The translations under genes were made by a program, and so were the position numbers. From Solobacterium sp. (GTDB lineage Bacteria > Bacillota_I > Bacilli_A > Erysipelotrichales > Erysipelotrichaceae): DNA of 64,000 nt. Shown here in pieces: positions 1 to 9,081 of the stretch. The notes under the pieces are model-generated. The model was not told the DNA's origin and ran no database searches. It saw only the letters and a program-made list of their open reading frames with translations. Position 1 is the first letter of the stretch; the number at the start of each line of letters is the position of its first letter. The stretch is from the NCBI GenBank assembly GCA_017432325.1, contig JAFRJJ010000077.1, forward strand, positions 1 to 64,000, in the 5' to 3' direction.

Positions 1-137
1 CGGTCTATGTGCTTCTCTGTCTACGCTTAAACCTCGTCTCACGACTTCGGCTCCAAGACTGAGTACCGGCTGCCCGCTGCGGCTTTGCCGGACAGGGAGT
101 TTCACCCTGCTATATTACTGACGCCGAACTGGCGCAC
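1..137 (-). mobile_element. 5' end of a group II intron (runs off the window)
   Basis: Read on the minus strand, the segment begins GTGCGCC at 137, matching the GUGYG 5' consensus of group II introns. It continues with a short GC hairpin and then a CAGGGTGAAACTCCCTG hairpin, a pattern typical of domain I of bacterial group II introns (usual form GGGTGAAAGTCCC). The boundary lies 15 bases after the stop codon of the upstream minus-strand gene. The reverse transcriptase ORF, domain V and the 3' end would lie beyond position 1 and cannot be seen, so intactness is unknown. The assignment is pattern recognition from memory; another structured RNA is possible. Confidence 0.55.
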
Positions 138-152
138 TCTGCATTTATTGTA

Positions 153-560
153 TCATTGCAGAACATCTTTTTCTTTCAGGATATCTTCAACGATGCCGAT
201 CACTTCATATACCAGACCGTCACAGAACGGTTTCCTGGGAATATCATTTTCAATATAGTCTTTCAGAAGCTCACTGCAGTTCAGCATATTGTGATGCGAC
301 TGATTCAGTTTTTCATAATATCTGCCGATCGTTTCATCATCTGTGATCCCGAACATTCCAAGAACCATGATCCCGCCGCACATTGCACCGCATCTTCCGC
401 CGTTTCTCATACCGCCGCGGAAGTTCATTGTGATGCGCATGAGCGTTTCTTCCGGAATACCCGCTTTCCGGGCAAACGGTATGACGACGGATGCGCAGCA
501 GTTATAATGCGGTTCGATCGTTGCTCTGAGCTGTACTGCACGTTCATAAAATTCACTCAT
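153..560 (-). CDS. C_GCAxxG_C_C family redox-type protein
   Basis: A 135-residue protein with the pattern of the C-GCAxxG-C-C family (putative redox-active or metal-binding small proteins): a CC pair near residue 21, RCGAMCGG near residues 56-63, and two later Cys in LNCSEL and PFCDG. The core shows RCGAMCG instead of the canonical GCAxxG. No signal peptide or membrane segment is visible, so it is probably cytoplasmic. Its start overlaps the end of the upstream peptidase gene by 8 bases, which suggests translational coupling. It is the last gene before the putative group II intron. The family has no firmly established reaction; the redox role is inferred from the cysteine pattern. Confidence 0.75.
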   Translation of the reverse strand: MSEFYERAVQLRATIEPHYNCCASVVIPFARKAGIPEETLMRITMNFRGGMRNGGRCGAMCGGIMVLGMFGITDDETIGRYYEKLNQSHHNMLNCSELLKDYIENDIPRKPFCDGLVYEVIGIVEDILKEKDVLQ

Positions 561-1515
561 GTCCTGCTCCTCTTAAACCATATGCACTTTCAGCTGTCAG
601 TGCTGCACGCTTGATGGCTTCTGCCATGACTTTCGCGGCGATCGCACCGACAACATTGATATCTGCTTTGACTGAGCCTTTGCTCATGGCATATACGGAG
701 TCACCATCATACATCGTATGGACCGGACGGATCGCGCGGGCAAGACCATCATGTGCCATGCCGGCGATCTTGCACAGTTCTGACTTGCTGAATGATCCGT
801 TCGTCAGGATCGCACCGATCGTCGTGTTGTCCGTAAACGCGTTATATTTTCCGGCTATGGAGAACAAAACATCTTCACTGTCGATGAACCGGCCTTCATG
901 ATCCATGATCCCGGCAACAGGTCTGCCGGTTTCGTGATCATAGATCGTTCCGAACGGATTTGCGGCTACAACAGCGCCTACCTTTAATTCTCCGACCTGT
1001 ACGGCATAAATACCGAGTCCGGATTTCATCGCATATTCCATACCCATTGCCTTGCCGCAGGATGCGCCTGTTCCGGCACCGTGGTTTCCTTCTTCAAAAT
1101 GTCCCGCATTCACACATGCCTGATATCCCAGTTCAGCATCCGGACGGACATCCGCTCTTCCTACGGGAAGGTCAAACAGGCATGATGCGCAGACGATCGG
1201 TACGACCCCGTACGCTGTCGGGAACCCCGCATTGCGTTCCTCCAGATATTTCATGACGCCTGCTGCGGCGTCGAGCCCGAATGCACTGCCGCCTGAGAGC
1301 AGGACCGCATTGACGCTGTCGTTGGCAGCCAGCGGGTCAAGCAGCGCAGACTCTCTGGAAGCAGGACCTCCGCCCCTGACATCCAGACCGGTTACCGCGC
1401 CTCCTTCTGCCAGGATCACGGTACAGCCTGTTCCTGCCTCAGTTATTTCCGCGTTTCCGATCGAAAAACCTTCTATTTCTTTGATGCTGATCTCTTTCAA
1501 TACCTGACTGTTCAT
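553..1515 (-). CDS. P1 family peptidase (DmpA-like aminopeptidase)
   Basis: A 320-residue member of the P1/DmpA family, N-terminal-nucleophile aminopeptidases that self-cleave ahead of a catalytic Ser/Thr. Family signatures are the N-terminal GGGPASRE stretch, the central GNHGAGTGASCGKA block, the ILTNGSFSK region around the expected cleavage site, and the C-terminal RPVHTMYDGDSVYAMS block. The start MNSQVL is chosen because AAAAGGCGG lies just upstream and the frame further upstream is low-complexity and non-conserved; the open frame itself extends to 1731. It is followed with overlap by the C_GCAxxG gene. Substrates in the family range from D- and beta-amino acid amides to unknown peptides, so none is assigned here. 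Confidence 0.85.
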   Translation of the reverse strand: MNSQVLKEISIKEIEGFSIGNAEITEAGTGCTVILAEGGAVTGLDVRGGGPASRESALLDPLAANDSVNAVLLSGGSAFGLDAAAGVMKYLEERNAGFPTAYGVVPIVCASCLFDLPVGRADVRPDAELGYQACVNAGHFEEGNHGAGTGASCGKAMGMEYAMKSGLGIYAVQVGELKVGAVVAANPFGTIYDHETGRPVAGIMDHEGRFIDSEDVLFSIAGKYNAFTDNTTIGAILTNGSFSKSELCKIAGMAHDGLARAIRPVHTMYDGDSVYAMSKGSVKADINVVGAIAAKVMAEAIKRAALTAESAYGLRGAGHE

Positions 1516-1623
1516 AATCAACCGCCTTTTCTCTTCATCCCTATTATATAATGATATAGACAGTAATTCTTTTACAGAGATCGCTCTTTCATCAGTATAA
1601 CTGATCGTGCATTCATGTATTTC

Positions 1624-1652
1624 TTGTGAATCACGGAGCCGCATTCTATAAT
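1624..1652 (+). promoter_or_regulatory. Sigma-A type promoter for the 5'-nucleotidase/HAD pair
   Basis: TTGTGA (1624-1629), 17-base spacer, TATAAT (1647-1652). It lies about 30 bases before the start at 1682, which has the ribosome site ACGGAGG. Read directly from sequence. Confidence 0.7.
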
Positions 1653-1681
1653 ATTGACACTCAACAGAAACGGAGGTTTCT

Positions 1682-3202
1682 ATGGCAAACAGAATCAGGA
1701 TCCTCGCTACCAGCGACATACATGGACACATTTTTCCGCATAATTATGCTGACGGTATTCCCAGGGAACTGGGACTGGCACGGCTGAATACACTGATCCA
1801 GGCATTGAAAGACCAGAATACGCTCGTGATCGACAACGGCGATGTTCTGGAAGGCTCCGCACTTTTATATCATCACAGCCGTTATCATTGCGATGATATT
1901 TCACCTGCATCGATCGTGATGAAAAAGATCGGATATGACTATGTCAATCTCGGAAACCATGACTTTGATCATGGAATGAAAGCACTGGAAAAGCATCTGG
2001 AATATGTGGATGTTCCCTGCATCACTTCCAACATGGATTACCGGAATAAACATTTCGGTCCGACATATGTGATCAGACAGTTCGGCAATATCAAAGTCGC
2101 GATCTTCGGACTTACGACACAGAACATTCCCAGATGGGTGAATGCTTCAGCGATCAAAGGATGCAGGTTCAGGAGCGCGTTCGACACCGCAAAACGGACT
2201 GTTGAGCTTCTGAAGGACATGGAACGCCCGGATTATATTATCTGTGTTTATCACGGAGGCTTTGAAAGGGATCTTGCCGGGGGATACCCGACAGAAACAC
2301 TGAACGGCGAAAATGAAGGATACCGTATCCTGAAGGAGATCAATGGCATTGATGTCCTGATCACCGGTCATCAGCACAGATCGATGTGCGGGACAAAATT
2401 CAATACCGTATATATACAGACAGCAGGCTGCGGCAAAGAGCTGGCATGCATTGATATCTATACCGATACACATACGATCGAGCCGAGGCTGCTGAAAGCA
2501 GATGTTGACGCAGATGAAGAGCTCCTGGACCTGATCCGGAAACAGGAAGAAGAATGTCAGAACTGGCTGGATGAACCGCTCGGTACATGTGACGGCGACT
2601 TCCTGATCACCGATCCTCTGGATGCCAGGGTCCATAAATCCCAGGTCGTTACCTTTATTAATAATGTACAGATGGAAATGACCGGAGCACAGCTGTCAAT
2701 GACAGCACTCCATCCAAGTGCGGTTGGATTCCATCATCAGATCAGTATGCGGGATCTCGTCAACACATATCTCTTCCCGAACACACTGATCGTAAAGAAG
2801 ATCAACGGCAGGATCCTGAGACAGCTGCTTGAAAACAGCGCTGCCTTCTGGAGCATCCGCAATGATGCCGTAGTGGTATCTCCCGCCTTTGATAAGCCGG
2901 CCCCGAAATACTATAACTACGATATGATCGACGGCGTTGAATATACGATCAAAGTATCGAATGATATTGGTGAGCGGGTCGTTGATCTGACTTATCAGAA
3001 TCAGCCGGTCACGGACGACATGGAATTCACGCTTGCCATCAACAGCTACCGCGCTGCCGGAAAGGGCGGATATGACTTCATTTCCAGATGTCCGATGGTA
3101 AACGATATCCGGAAATCCATTATCGATATCCTGGCGGATTATATCCGTGAACACCAGCATATTTCATTTGAACCGGTCAACAACATCCATATAATCCGGT
3201 GA
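1682..3202 (+). CDS. 5'-nucleotidase/2',3'-cyclic phosphodiesterase-like metallophosphatase
   Basis: A 506-residue protein of the UshA/5'-nucleotidase superfamily, which hydrolyses phosphate esters of nucleotides. The calcineurin-like metallophosphatase domain (about 1-270) shows the ordered metal-binding motifs TSDIHGH, DNGD, GNHDFDHG, VYHGG and TGHQHRS; the C-terminal nucleotidase domain follows (about 300-500, with AAGKGGYDF near the end). Unlike classical UshA enzymes it has no signal peptide or lipobox (it begins MANRIRILATSD), so it should act in the cytoplasm. ACGGAGG precedes the start. A HAD phosphatase gene follows 8 bases later, suggesting a two-gene phosphate-ester unit. The exact substrate is not predictable. 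Confidence 0.85.
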   Translation: MANRIRILATSDIHGHIFPHNYADGIPRELGLARLNTLIQALKDQNTLVIDNGDVLEGSALLYHHSRYHCDDISPASIVMKKIGYDYVNLGNHDFDHGMKALEKHLEYVDVPCITSNMDYRNKHFGPTYVIRQFGNIKVAIFGLTTQNIPRWVNASAIKGCRFRSAFDTAKRTVELLKDMERPDYIICVYHGGFERDLAGGYPTETLNGENEGYRILKEINGIDVLITGHQHRSMCGTKFNTVYIQTAGCGKELACIDIYTDTHTIEPRLLKADVDADEELLDLIRKQEEECQNWLDEPLGTCDGDFLITDPLDARVHKSQVVTFINNVQMEMTGAQLSMTALHPSAVGFHHQISMRDLVNTYLFPNTLIVKKINGRILRQLLENSAAFWSIRNDAVVVSPAFDKPAPKYYNYDMIDGVEYTIKVSNDIGERVVDLTYQNQPVTDDMEFTLAINSYRAAGKGGYDFISRCPMVNDIRKSIIDILADYIREHQHISFEPVNNIHIIR

Positions 3203-3209
3203 GGTCCCT

Positions 3210-4007
3210 ATGATAAAAGCGATATTCTTTGATATTGACGGCACATTGATCTCTTTCAAAACAAGAAAGATCACGGACGCTGTCATTGAAGCACTGCACA
3301 AGGCACAGAAAAACGGGATCAGACTGTTCATTTGTTCCGGGAGACCGCCTATGCATCTGTCACTTCTGGATGATGCATTCAATGCTTTTCCCTGGGACGG
3401 CTATGTCATGTTCAACGGTCAGTGCTGCATGGGCTCTGACAGGGTGCCGTTTTATGAAAAGACAATGCCTGCTGAGGCATTGGAATGCCTGGTTCCCTGG
3501 CTGAAGGAACATGCAGATTTCTGCTGTACATTCCATGAGAAGACATACAGTTATGATCTGAAATTCAATCAGCGTACATATAATTATCTTTCTTCCATCG
3601 GGAAGCTTGACCGGATGACGCCGGTCGACGATCCTGTCCGCGCACTGACACATCCGACTTATATGATCTGTCCCTATATTCCGGAGGAAATGGATGCAGA
3701 GTTCATCTCACATGCCCCGGGTCTGAAGAGTGCCAGATGGACACCCGATTTTGCGGATGTGATCCCTATCGACGGAGGAAAAGATGTCGGTCTTCAGAAA
3801 ATGCTTGACCGCTTCGGCATCAGCAGGGATGAATCAATGGCGTTCGGTGACGGAGGAAACGATATCTCCATGCTCGACTATGTCTCTCTTGGCGTAGCCA
3901 TGGGCAACGCGAACGATACGGTCAAAAGTCATGCAGACTATATTACGGATGAATGCGACCAGGACGGCGTCGTATCGGCGCTGAAGCATTTCAAACTGAT
4001 CGATTGA
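3210..4007 (+). CDS. Cof-type HAD-IIB family hydrolase
   Basis: A 265-residue HAD-superfamily phosphatase of the Cof (IIB cap) type. Motif I is FFDIDGTL (nucleophile Asp8, acid/base Asp10), motif II CSGRPP, motif III Lys in GGKDVGL, and motif IV FGDGGNDISML. The capping domain lies between motifs II and III. Family members dephosphorylate sugar phosphates, nucleotides or pyridoxal phosphate, so no substrate is claimed. It starts 8 bases after the nucleotidase stop and is followed by a strong terminator, so the two probably share a transcript. Confidence 0.88.
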   Translation: MIKAIFFDIDGTLISFKTRKITDAVIEALHKAQKNGIRLFICSGRPPMHLSLLDDAFNAFPWDGYVMFNGQCCMGSDRVPFYEKTMPAEALECLVPWLKEHADFCCTFHEKTYSYDLKFNQRTYNYLSSIGKLDRMTPVDDPVRALTHPTYMICPYIPEEMDAEFISHAPGLKSARWTPDFADVIPIDGGKDVGLQKMLDRFGISRDESMAFGDGGNDISMLDYVSLGVAMGNANDTVKSHADYITDECDQDGVVSALKHFKLID

Positions 4008-4082
4008 TCAGAAACAAAGAGATGCACACCCCGCCAATACTGATAAATTGTGACAGTTGGCAACTCGATCAAATGAGATGAG

Positions 4083-4111
4083 GTTCTCACCAATCAGGTG
4101 GGAACTTTTTT
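4083..4111 (+). terminator. Intrinsic terminator after the HAD gene
   Basis: Stem GTTCTCACC / GGTGGGAAC (one G-U pair) with a 5-base loop, followed by TTTTTT. Confidence 0.85.
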
Positions 4112-4169
4112 CTTTGAAATCATGTCCGGGGAACCGGGAGGCCTCACCTGATGAACAGCATCTGAACGT

Positions 4170-4191
4170 AAAAAGGGCAGCTGTGCCGCCC
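4170..4191 (-). terminator. Probable terminator of the LysR gene
   Basis: Read on the minus strand, a GGGC...GCCC stem with one internal mismatch is followed by TTTTT. It sits about 30 bases past the LysR stop. Confidence 0.6.
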
Positions 4192-4219
4192 TGTTATCAC
4201 TCTCACACAAAGCATGACT

Positions 4220-5134
4220 TTATCTGCGGTAAACCGTCTTATTGACCGTGCGGGCTGAATGAAGAAATTTACGGATATAAGAAATACGCAGTGACGTATC
4301 TTTCCAGTACAGCCGGATCTGCGGGAAGGCAAATTCCTGCAGTTCTTTGCACTGCAGGATATGCAGTTTCCTGTTTTCGGAAGATGAAGCAGGAAGGAAG
4401 CCTGCGCCTGTTCCAATTGCGATCATCTGTTCCGCGGTATAGATCTGGGATGTGCGCAGGATAATATGAAGGGTAAGACCTCTACGGGCAAACAGATCTT
4501 CAATGGCCTTGGCAATATAGAATGAACTGTCCAGCATGATCAGAGGTTCCTGGCTGATCTCTTCCGGAGTGACATGATCCCGGGCGGCAAGCGGGTGTCC
4601 GGCAGGCACAAAGAAAGACAGTCCAGCATTGACTGTGGAGATCGATTCGAACTTGTTTTTCCATTCATGTTCACCATGGGTTCCGCCGGTAAGGATAATG
4701 TCCAGCTGGTCCTGTTCCAGCTGATGAAGCAGATTCGGACCATGGTCTTCCGTTGTCTGCAGATGGATTTCCGGGAAGTCTTTCATAAACTGACGGATCA
4801 GTTCCGGCGCATTGACAGAACCCAGGATGGAAGAAAAGCCAAAGCGCAGGACAGGCTGATGAAATACTTCGGAACGCAGCAGGCTGTTTACCTGTTCATA
4901 ATGACGGAGAAGCGGCTCAACCTCCAGCATGAGATGTTCTCCTGCTTCCGTGAGCTGCAGTCTGTTTCCCTGTCTGGCAAACAGCTGTACGCCTAAATCC
5001 CTTTCCATGTCTTTCAGGGAAAGGGAAAGCGCCGGCTGGGAAATATAAAGTTCTTCAGCCGCCTTTGTTATATTCTTGGTTCTGCATACTGCAGAAAAAT
5101 AAAGCATCTGTTTCAGAGTAATCATCATAACCAT
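4220..5134 (-). CDS. LysR family transcriptional regulator
   Basis: A 304-residue LysR-type regulator. The N-terminal winged helix-turn-helix spans about residues 4-63, with AAEELYISQPALSLSLK as the recognition region. The periplasmic-binding-protein-like effector domain follows (about 90-300). It is divergent from the first permease-dehydratase pair with a 187-base AT-rich gap, the usual LysR layout, so it probably controls 5322-7794 in response to a small organic acid. MITLKQ three codons inside is an alternative start; no strong ribosome site separates the two. Confidence 0.9.
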   Translation of the reverse strand: MVMMITLKQMLYFSAVCRTKNITKAAEELYISQPALSLSLKDMERDLGVQLFARQGNRLQLTEAGEHLMLEVEPLLRHYEQVNSLLRSEVFHQPVLRFGFSSILGSVNAPELIRQFMKDFPEIHLQTTEDHGPNLLHQLEQDQLDIILTGGTHGEHEWKNKFESISTVNAGLSFFVPAGHPLAARDHVTPEEISQEPLIMLDSSFYIAKAIEDLFARRGLTLHIILRTSQIYTAEQMIAIGTGAGFLPASSSENRKLHILQCKELQEFAFPQIRLYWKDTSLRISYIRKFLHSARTVNKTVYRR

Positions 5135-5321
5135 TATACGATCCGGAGACCGTTAAAGCATAAATAAAACAAAACTAATTTGCCGAAAGCGATTTGTTTT
5201 TCTTATAGACCATTTGTTATAGATATTTCACTTAAACTCCTGCAGAAACTATATTGAAATCAGCAACAAAGCATTTGTACATAATAGCACAGTGATTCAG
5301 CACGTGCGGAAAGGGGAAAAA

Positions 5322-6617
5322 ATGACTGTTCAAATGTACATCTGTCTGGGATTGTTCGCATTTCTGATCCTTGGTTATGTTTTTTCAGGGAAACTCGGTA
5401 CAACCAACGGCGTTATTGCGCTGACAGCGACAGTTCTGACATCTTTCACGGGAATCATTCCCGCTGCTAAGGTACTGGCAAACTTTGCGAATGCCAATGT
5501 TCTTCTGATTACCGGAATGTTTATTGTCTCAGCTGGTTTCAATCGTACACAGGCGGTTAAAAAGCTTTCAGGAGCTGTATACAAGATCGCCGGCGGAAAC
5601 TTCACGGTAATGCTTGGCGGTTATCTTCTCGTGACATTCCTGCTCTCCAATCTGATTCCGAGCCCGGTAGCGGTCTTCACGATCGTATCACCGCTGCTGG
5701 CAGCCAGCTGCGTTGAAGCCGGAGTCAGTCCGTCTAAAGTTATGTTTCCGATGGGTCTGGTCGTTGTCGGCACCTGCGGAGTGCTGCCGATGGGAACAGG
5801 TGCCGTCATGTTTGCACAGCAGAACGCATATCTGGAAAGTTATGAGTATACCGAATATGCGATGACATTGCTCGATCCTTTCAAAGGACGTATTCTTTCA
5901 GCCGTCCTGATCATACTGTTTGCGATCTTTATCGCTCCGAAATTCTGCCCGGACCATGAGACAAATGCCGTAACAGCAGTCAAAAAAGCAGCGGAAAGAG
6001 AACCGCTTGATCCGTTCCATGAATTCCTCGGATATGCGATCTTCATCGTTACGACACTCGGCCTTGTCTTCTCCAGCAAACTCGGCGTTGCGAACTGGCA
6101 GGTTGCAATGTGCGGTGCAGTTCTCGAACTCGTTCTCGGAGTATTGAAACCGAAAGAAGCAACCGCAGCAGTTCCTTACCAGGTTGTATTACTGCTGATA
6201 GCAGCTCTGTCTGTTGGCGGTGCTATGGTTGAATGCGGACTCGGCGATCTGATCGGTGATGCACTGGCAAGTGCTCTCGGCGGTACAAGAAACGGCTATA
6301 TCATCGGTGCGGCGTTCTTCCTGATTCCGTTTGTCCTGACACAGTTCATGCAGAACCAGAGCGTCATGAATATCTTTATTCCAATCGTAATCCTGACCTG
6401 CAAATCACTCGGCTGCAATCCGGTCGGACCGCTGATTCTTCTGAACGCGGCCTGCCTTACAGCATTCCTGACACCTTCTGCTACCGCAACGGTTCCGCTG
6501 ATGATGGAAGCAGGAAACTACTCACAAGGTGATCTGCTGAAGATGGGATGGCTGCCCAGCCTTCTTATCTGCATCGCCTCTGTCGTTGTTACTATGACAA
6601 TCTTCCCGGCATTCTGA
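5322..6617 (+). CDS. SLC13/anion-permease family membrane transporter (copy 1)
   Basis: A roughly 431-residue, very hydrophobic protein of the SLC13/ArsB-NhaD-type anion permease group (ion-transporter superfamily), predicted to import a carboxylate. Two similar halves each carry a conserved polar break: NLIPSPVAVFTI in the first and FLTPSATATVPLM in the second, the re-entrant loops typical of these carriers. The start MTVQMYIC is chosen because AAGGGG precedes it and the paralogue at 9415 begins MTSQMFIC. It lies 19 bases before an enolase-superfamily dehydratase, so the likely cargo is that enzyme's sugar-acid substrate (inference). Confidence 0.82.
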   Translation: MTVQMYICLGLFAFLILGYVFSGKLGTTNGVIALTATVLTSFTGIIPAAKVLANFANANVLLITGMFIVSAGFNRTQAVKKLSGAVYKIAGGNFTVMLGGYLLVTFLLSNLIPSPVAVFTIVSPLLAASCVEAGVSPSKVMFPMGLVVVGTCGVLPMGTGAVMFAQQNAYLESYEYTEYAMTLLDPFKGRILSAVLIILFAIFIAPKFCPDHETNAVTAVKKAAEREPLDPFHEFLGYAIFIVTTLGLVFSSKLGVANWQVAMCGAVLELVLGVLKPKEATAAVPYQVVLLLIAALSVGGAMVECGLGDLIGDALASALGGTRNGYIIGAAFFLIPFVLTQFMQNQSVMNIFIPIVILTCKSLGCNPVGPLILLNAACLTAFLTPSATATVPLMMEAGNYSQGDLLKMGWLPSLLICIASVVVTMTIFPAF

Positions 6618-6636
6618 AAAAAAGGAATTATCTCAC

Positions 6637-7794
6637 ATGAAAATTGAAAAAGTTGAAGCCATACGTACAGACCGTTACTGCTATGCAAGAGTCACAACGG
6701 ATACAGGACTTACCGGTATCGGAGAAAGCGGATCATTCGGTGCTTTAGAAGCATCGGCTGCCCAGATTGAAAACTTCGGTACTTTCCTTGTCGGCAAAGA
6801 TCCTCTCGATATTGAACACCTGTGGCAGGCTATGTTCCGCGGCATGTTCTTCCGCGGCGCAGCAGTTATGGGCGCAATCTCAGCGATCGATGTCGCGCTC
6901 TGGGACATCGCCGGAAAGTTCTACGGCGTACCGATTTACAAACTGCTCGGCGGCAAATGCCGTGACAAAGTACGTGTGTACTCACATGTCTTTGCGAAAA
7001 CCGATGAAGAACTGGTTAAGAATTGTCACCTGAGACGTGATCAGGGATATAACGCTGTCGGACATCTTTCTCCGTTCCTGGACGAACCGATGACAATGCC
7101 GTATGAGAAAACACATGTGAAAAACATGGAAGAATCCATCAAGCGTGTGCATCTGATGCGTGAAGCAGTAGGTGATGACATTGATCTCTGTATTGAACTG
7201 CACAGAAGATCACTGCCCGGGGAAGCGGTAGTCCTGATTAATGAAATCGAGGATGTTCATCCGCTGTTTGTCGAAGACCCGATTCCTCCGGGAAACAATG
7301 AAGCCATGGCATATGTTACGGCAAAGAGCAGAATTCCGATTGCGACAGGCGAACGTCTTCATACGATCTACGAATTCCAGGACCTGCTGGATAAGAAAGC
7401 TACCGACTATGTACGTGTCAGCCTGACAACGGTAGGCGGTATTACCGGGGCAAGAAAGATCGCTGCACTGGCAGAGACAAAGATGTGTCCGATCATCCCG
7501 CACAATCCTCTGAGTCCTGTCTGCACAGCTGCAGAGATGCAGTTCTGCATGAGCATCGACAATCTGCTGATATGTGAATATCCGGATCCTGACGGTTCGC
7601 TGATGGGTGACCGGACACATAAAAAGAGTGATCTTGTGACAGATTACTTTAAAGCGGAAAACGGCTATGTCAAAGTACCGGATGTACCGGGTCTCGGCAT
7701 TGACCTGGTTGAAGATGTTGAAAAGAAATTCCCGCCGGTTCCGTTCCCTGTCTGGTATCGTCTGAACGGCGACGGATCCATCCGTGACCAGTAA
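6637..7794 (+). CDS. Mandelate racemase/muconate lactonizing enzyme family protein (sugar-acid dehydratase-like, copy 1)
   Basis: A 385-residue enolase-superfamily enzyme of the MR/galactonate-dehydratase branch, expected to abstract an alpha proton from a sugar acid and lose water. The N-terminal capping domain (1-115) ends in VPIYKLLGGKCRDKVRVY. The barrel carries putative Mg ligands Glu187 (in CIELHRR), Glu213 (FVEDP) and Glu239 (TGER), plus His189 and His289 (HNPLSPV). Position 187 is Glu where E. coli DgoD and ManD carry Asp. It is cotranscribed with the permease 19 bases upstream. The substrate is unknown. Confidence 0.85.
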   Translation: MKIEKVEAIRTDRYCYARVTTDTGLTGIGESGSFGALEASAAQIENFGTFLVGKDPLDIEHLWQAMFRGMFFRGAAVMGAISAIDVALWDIAGKFYGVPIYKLLGGKCRDKVRVYSHVFAKTDEELVKNCHLRRDQGYNAVGHLSPFLDEPMTMPYEKTHVKNMEESIKRVHLMREAVGDDIDLCIELHRRSLPGEAVVLINEIEDVHPLFVEDPIPPGNNEAMAYVTAKSRIPIATGERLHTIYEFQDLLDKKATDYVRVSLTTVGGITGARKIAALAETKMCPIIPHNPLSPVCTAAEMQFCMSIDNLLICEYPDPDGSLMGDRTHKKSDLVTDYFKAENGYVKVPDVPGLGIDLVEDVEKKFPPVPFPVWYRLNGDGSIRDQ

Positions 7795-7910
7795 GACTCC
7801 GCAGAAACAGCACAGTATTGAAAAACAGGAAAATCTACAGTATCAGGCTATGAAACCAGCCTGGTATTCAAAAATCAGCCGGAGCAGGGACAGGCCTGCT
7901 CAACCACACA

Positions 7911-7937
7911 GGGTCGGTTATCCGGCCCTTTTCTTTT
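7911..7937 (+). terminator. Terminator of the first permease-dehydratase operon
   Basis: Stem GGGTCGG / CCGGCCC, loop TTAT, then TTTTCTTTT. It lies about 115 bases after the dehydratase stop. Confidence 0.85.
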
Positions 7938-8042
7938 AACCACAGGTCATACTCCTGATTTATTCAGGGAAGTATCAAAAACAAAAACCCCGATGTATGT
8001 TTATTAAGGACTTACTTAACAAGGAGGTGACGCATTGCCTTT

Positions 8043-8090
8043 AAAAAAAACTGATCATGCGGTATATTGCCGCACAATCAGATTTTCTTT
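8043..8090. terminator. Bidirectional terminator 3' of the AraC gene
   Basis: CTGAT-CA-TGCGG / CCGCA-CA-ATCAG interrupted stem, with A8 on the left (a T tract for minus-strand transcripts) and ATTTTCTTTT on the right. The 347-base gap 7795-8141 also holds the first operon's terminator and a near-perfect Shine-Dalgarno at 8021-8030 with no convincing gene. Confidence 0.75.
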
Positions 8091-8141
8091 TCAGTCAGCC
8101 GCCTCAATTTCCCGGCATTGGCATCCTCGATGCATCCTTTT

Positions 8142-9068
8142 TCACATTCTCATATATTCTTCCAGTTTTTCCATGATCAGAGACTCTGAAGCAGGGATCG
8201 ACTGTATTTCATAATACTCCGGAGAAACAAGGCTCTGGTCCATATTCGCCCTGTATTCCGAAGGCAGTACCTTCAGCATCTCACGGAACCTGGAGTTGAA
8301 TGATTTCAGATCGCAAAACCCGTTGTACAGAGCGATCTCCGTCAGCGGTTTGTCGGTCGTGACAAGTTCCCGGATCGCTTTCTGCAGGCGCAGACGCATC
8401 AGATAGTCATAGAACCGGATACCGAGTGTCTGGTGAAACAGTGTGGAGATATAAGTACGGTTATATCCGGTCATGCCGGCGATCTCTTCAAGGGTGATCT
8501 TCTCCGGATAATGAGCGTCCAGATATTTTAGAACAGTCTTCATGATCTCCTGTGTGTCTTCATCCACTTCCTGTCCGGACCTGTCTTCCCGTGTATCAAA
8601 CATCGTGCATAATGTCGCCATCAGCATCTCCATACTTGCCTTGGCTGCGTACATTGAGAAAGGATCTCCCCGGTACAGATAATACTGGATCTGAGCTGTA
8701 TACATCCGGATCCGTTTATAGGACAGCTCATTCCGGGTATCCTGATTTGAATGGCAGTTCAGAAAACGGAGTTTCTGGCCGTTCTTCATGACGTTTTTCA
8801 ATGAATCGGAAGAAAAATGCAGGATCAGCGCGATCGTTCCTTCAGGATCACAGTATGATGCATGTCCGACATTGGGATTGATGAGTACGACATCGTTCTC
8901 TTCCAGGTCATAGATGTCCGTACCCTCATAAAAATGCTGTTTTCCGTGCAGAAGAATATTCAGTTCAAAATCATCCTGATGCCAGTGATAGCGGAAATTA
9001 GTGACCTGATGCGCATAGCATTCAACGCTGATGTTATCTTTTGACCATGTCAACTGATATTTTGTCAT
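8142..9068 (-). CDS. AraC family transcriptional regulator with cupin sensor domain
   Basis: A 308-residue AraC-type regulator. The N-terminal cupin-like ligand-binding domain (about 10-110) contains YHWHQDDFELNILLHG. Two C-terminal helix-turn-helix units occupy about 200-300, ITLEEIAGMTGYNRTYIS and LTEIALYNGFCDLKSFNS. The start MTKYQL is chosen over an upstream ATG because GGGAG lies 8 bases before it. It is divergent from the second permease-hydrolase-dehydratase operon across a gap with repeated operator-like sequences, so it probably activates that operon on sensing a sugar acid or derivative (inference). Confidence 0.88.
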   Translation of the reverse strand: MTKYQLTWSKDNISVECYAHQVTNFRYHWHQDDFELNILLHGKQHFYEGTDIYDLEENDVVLINPNVGHASYCDPEGTIALILHFSSDSLKNVMKNGQKLRFLNCHSNQDTRNELSYKRIRMYTAQIQYYLYRGDPFSMYAAKASMEMLMATLCTMFDTREDRSGQEVDEDTQEIMKTVLKYLDAHYPEKITLEEIAGMTGYNRTYISTLFHQTLGIRFYDYLMRLRLQKAIRELVTTDKPLTEIALYNGFCDLKSFNSRFREMLKVLPSEYRANMDQSLVSPEYYEIQSIPASESLIMEKLEEYMRM

Positions 9069-9081
9069 CTTTTTTTCTCCC

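Noticed and set aside
1516-1731. N-terminal extension of the P1 peptidase frame
   Set aside because: Low-complexity, not family-like, and a good ribosome site precedes the internal ATG at 1515.
4057-4245. Plus-strand 62-codon frame after the HAD gene
   Set aside because: Runs through two terminators and the LysR 3' end; no ribosome site.
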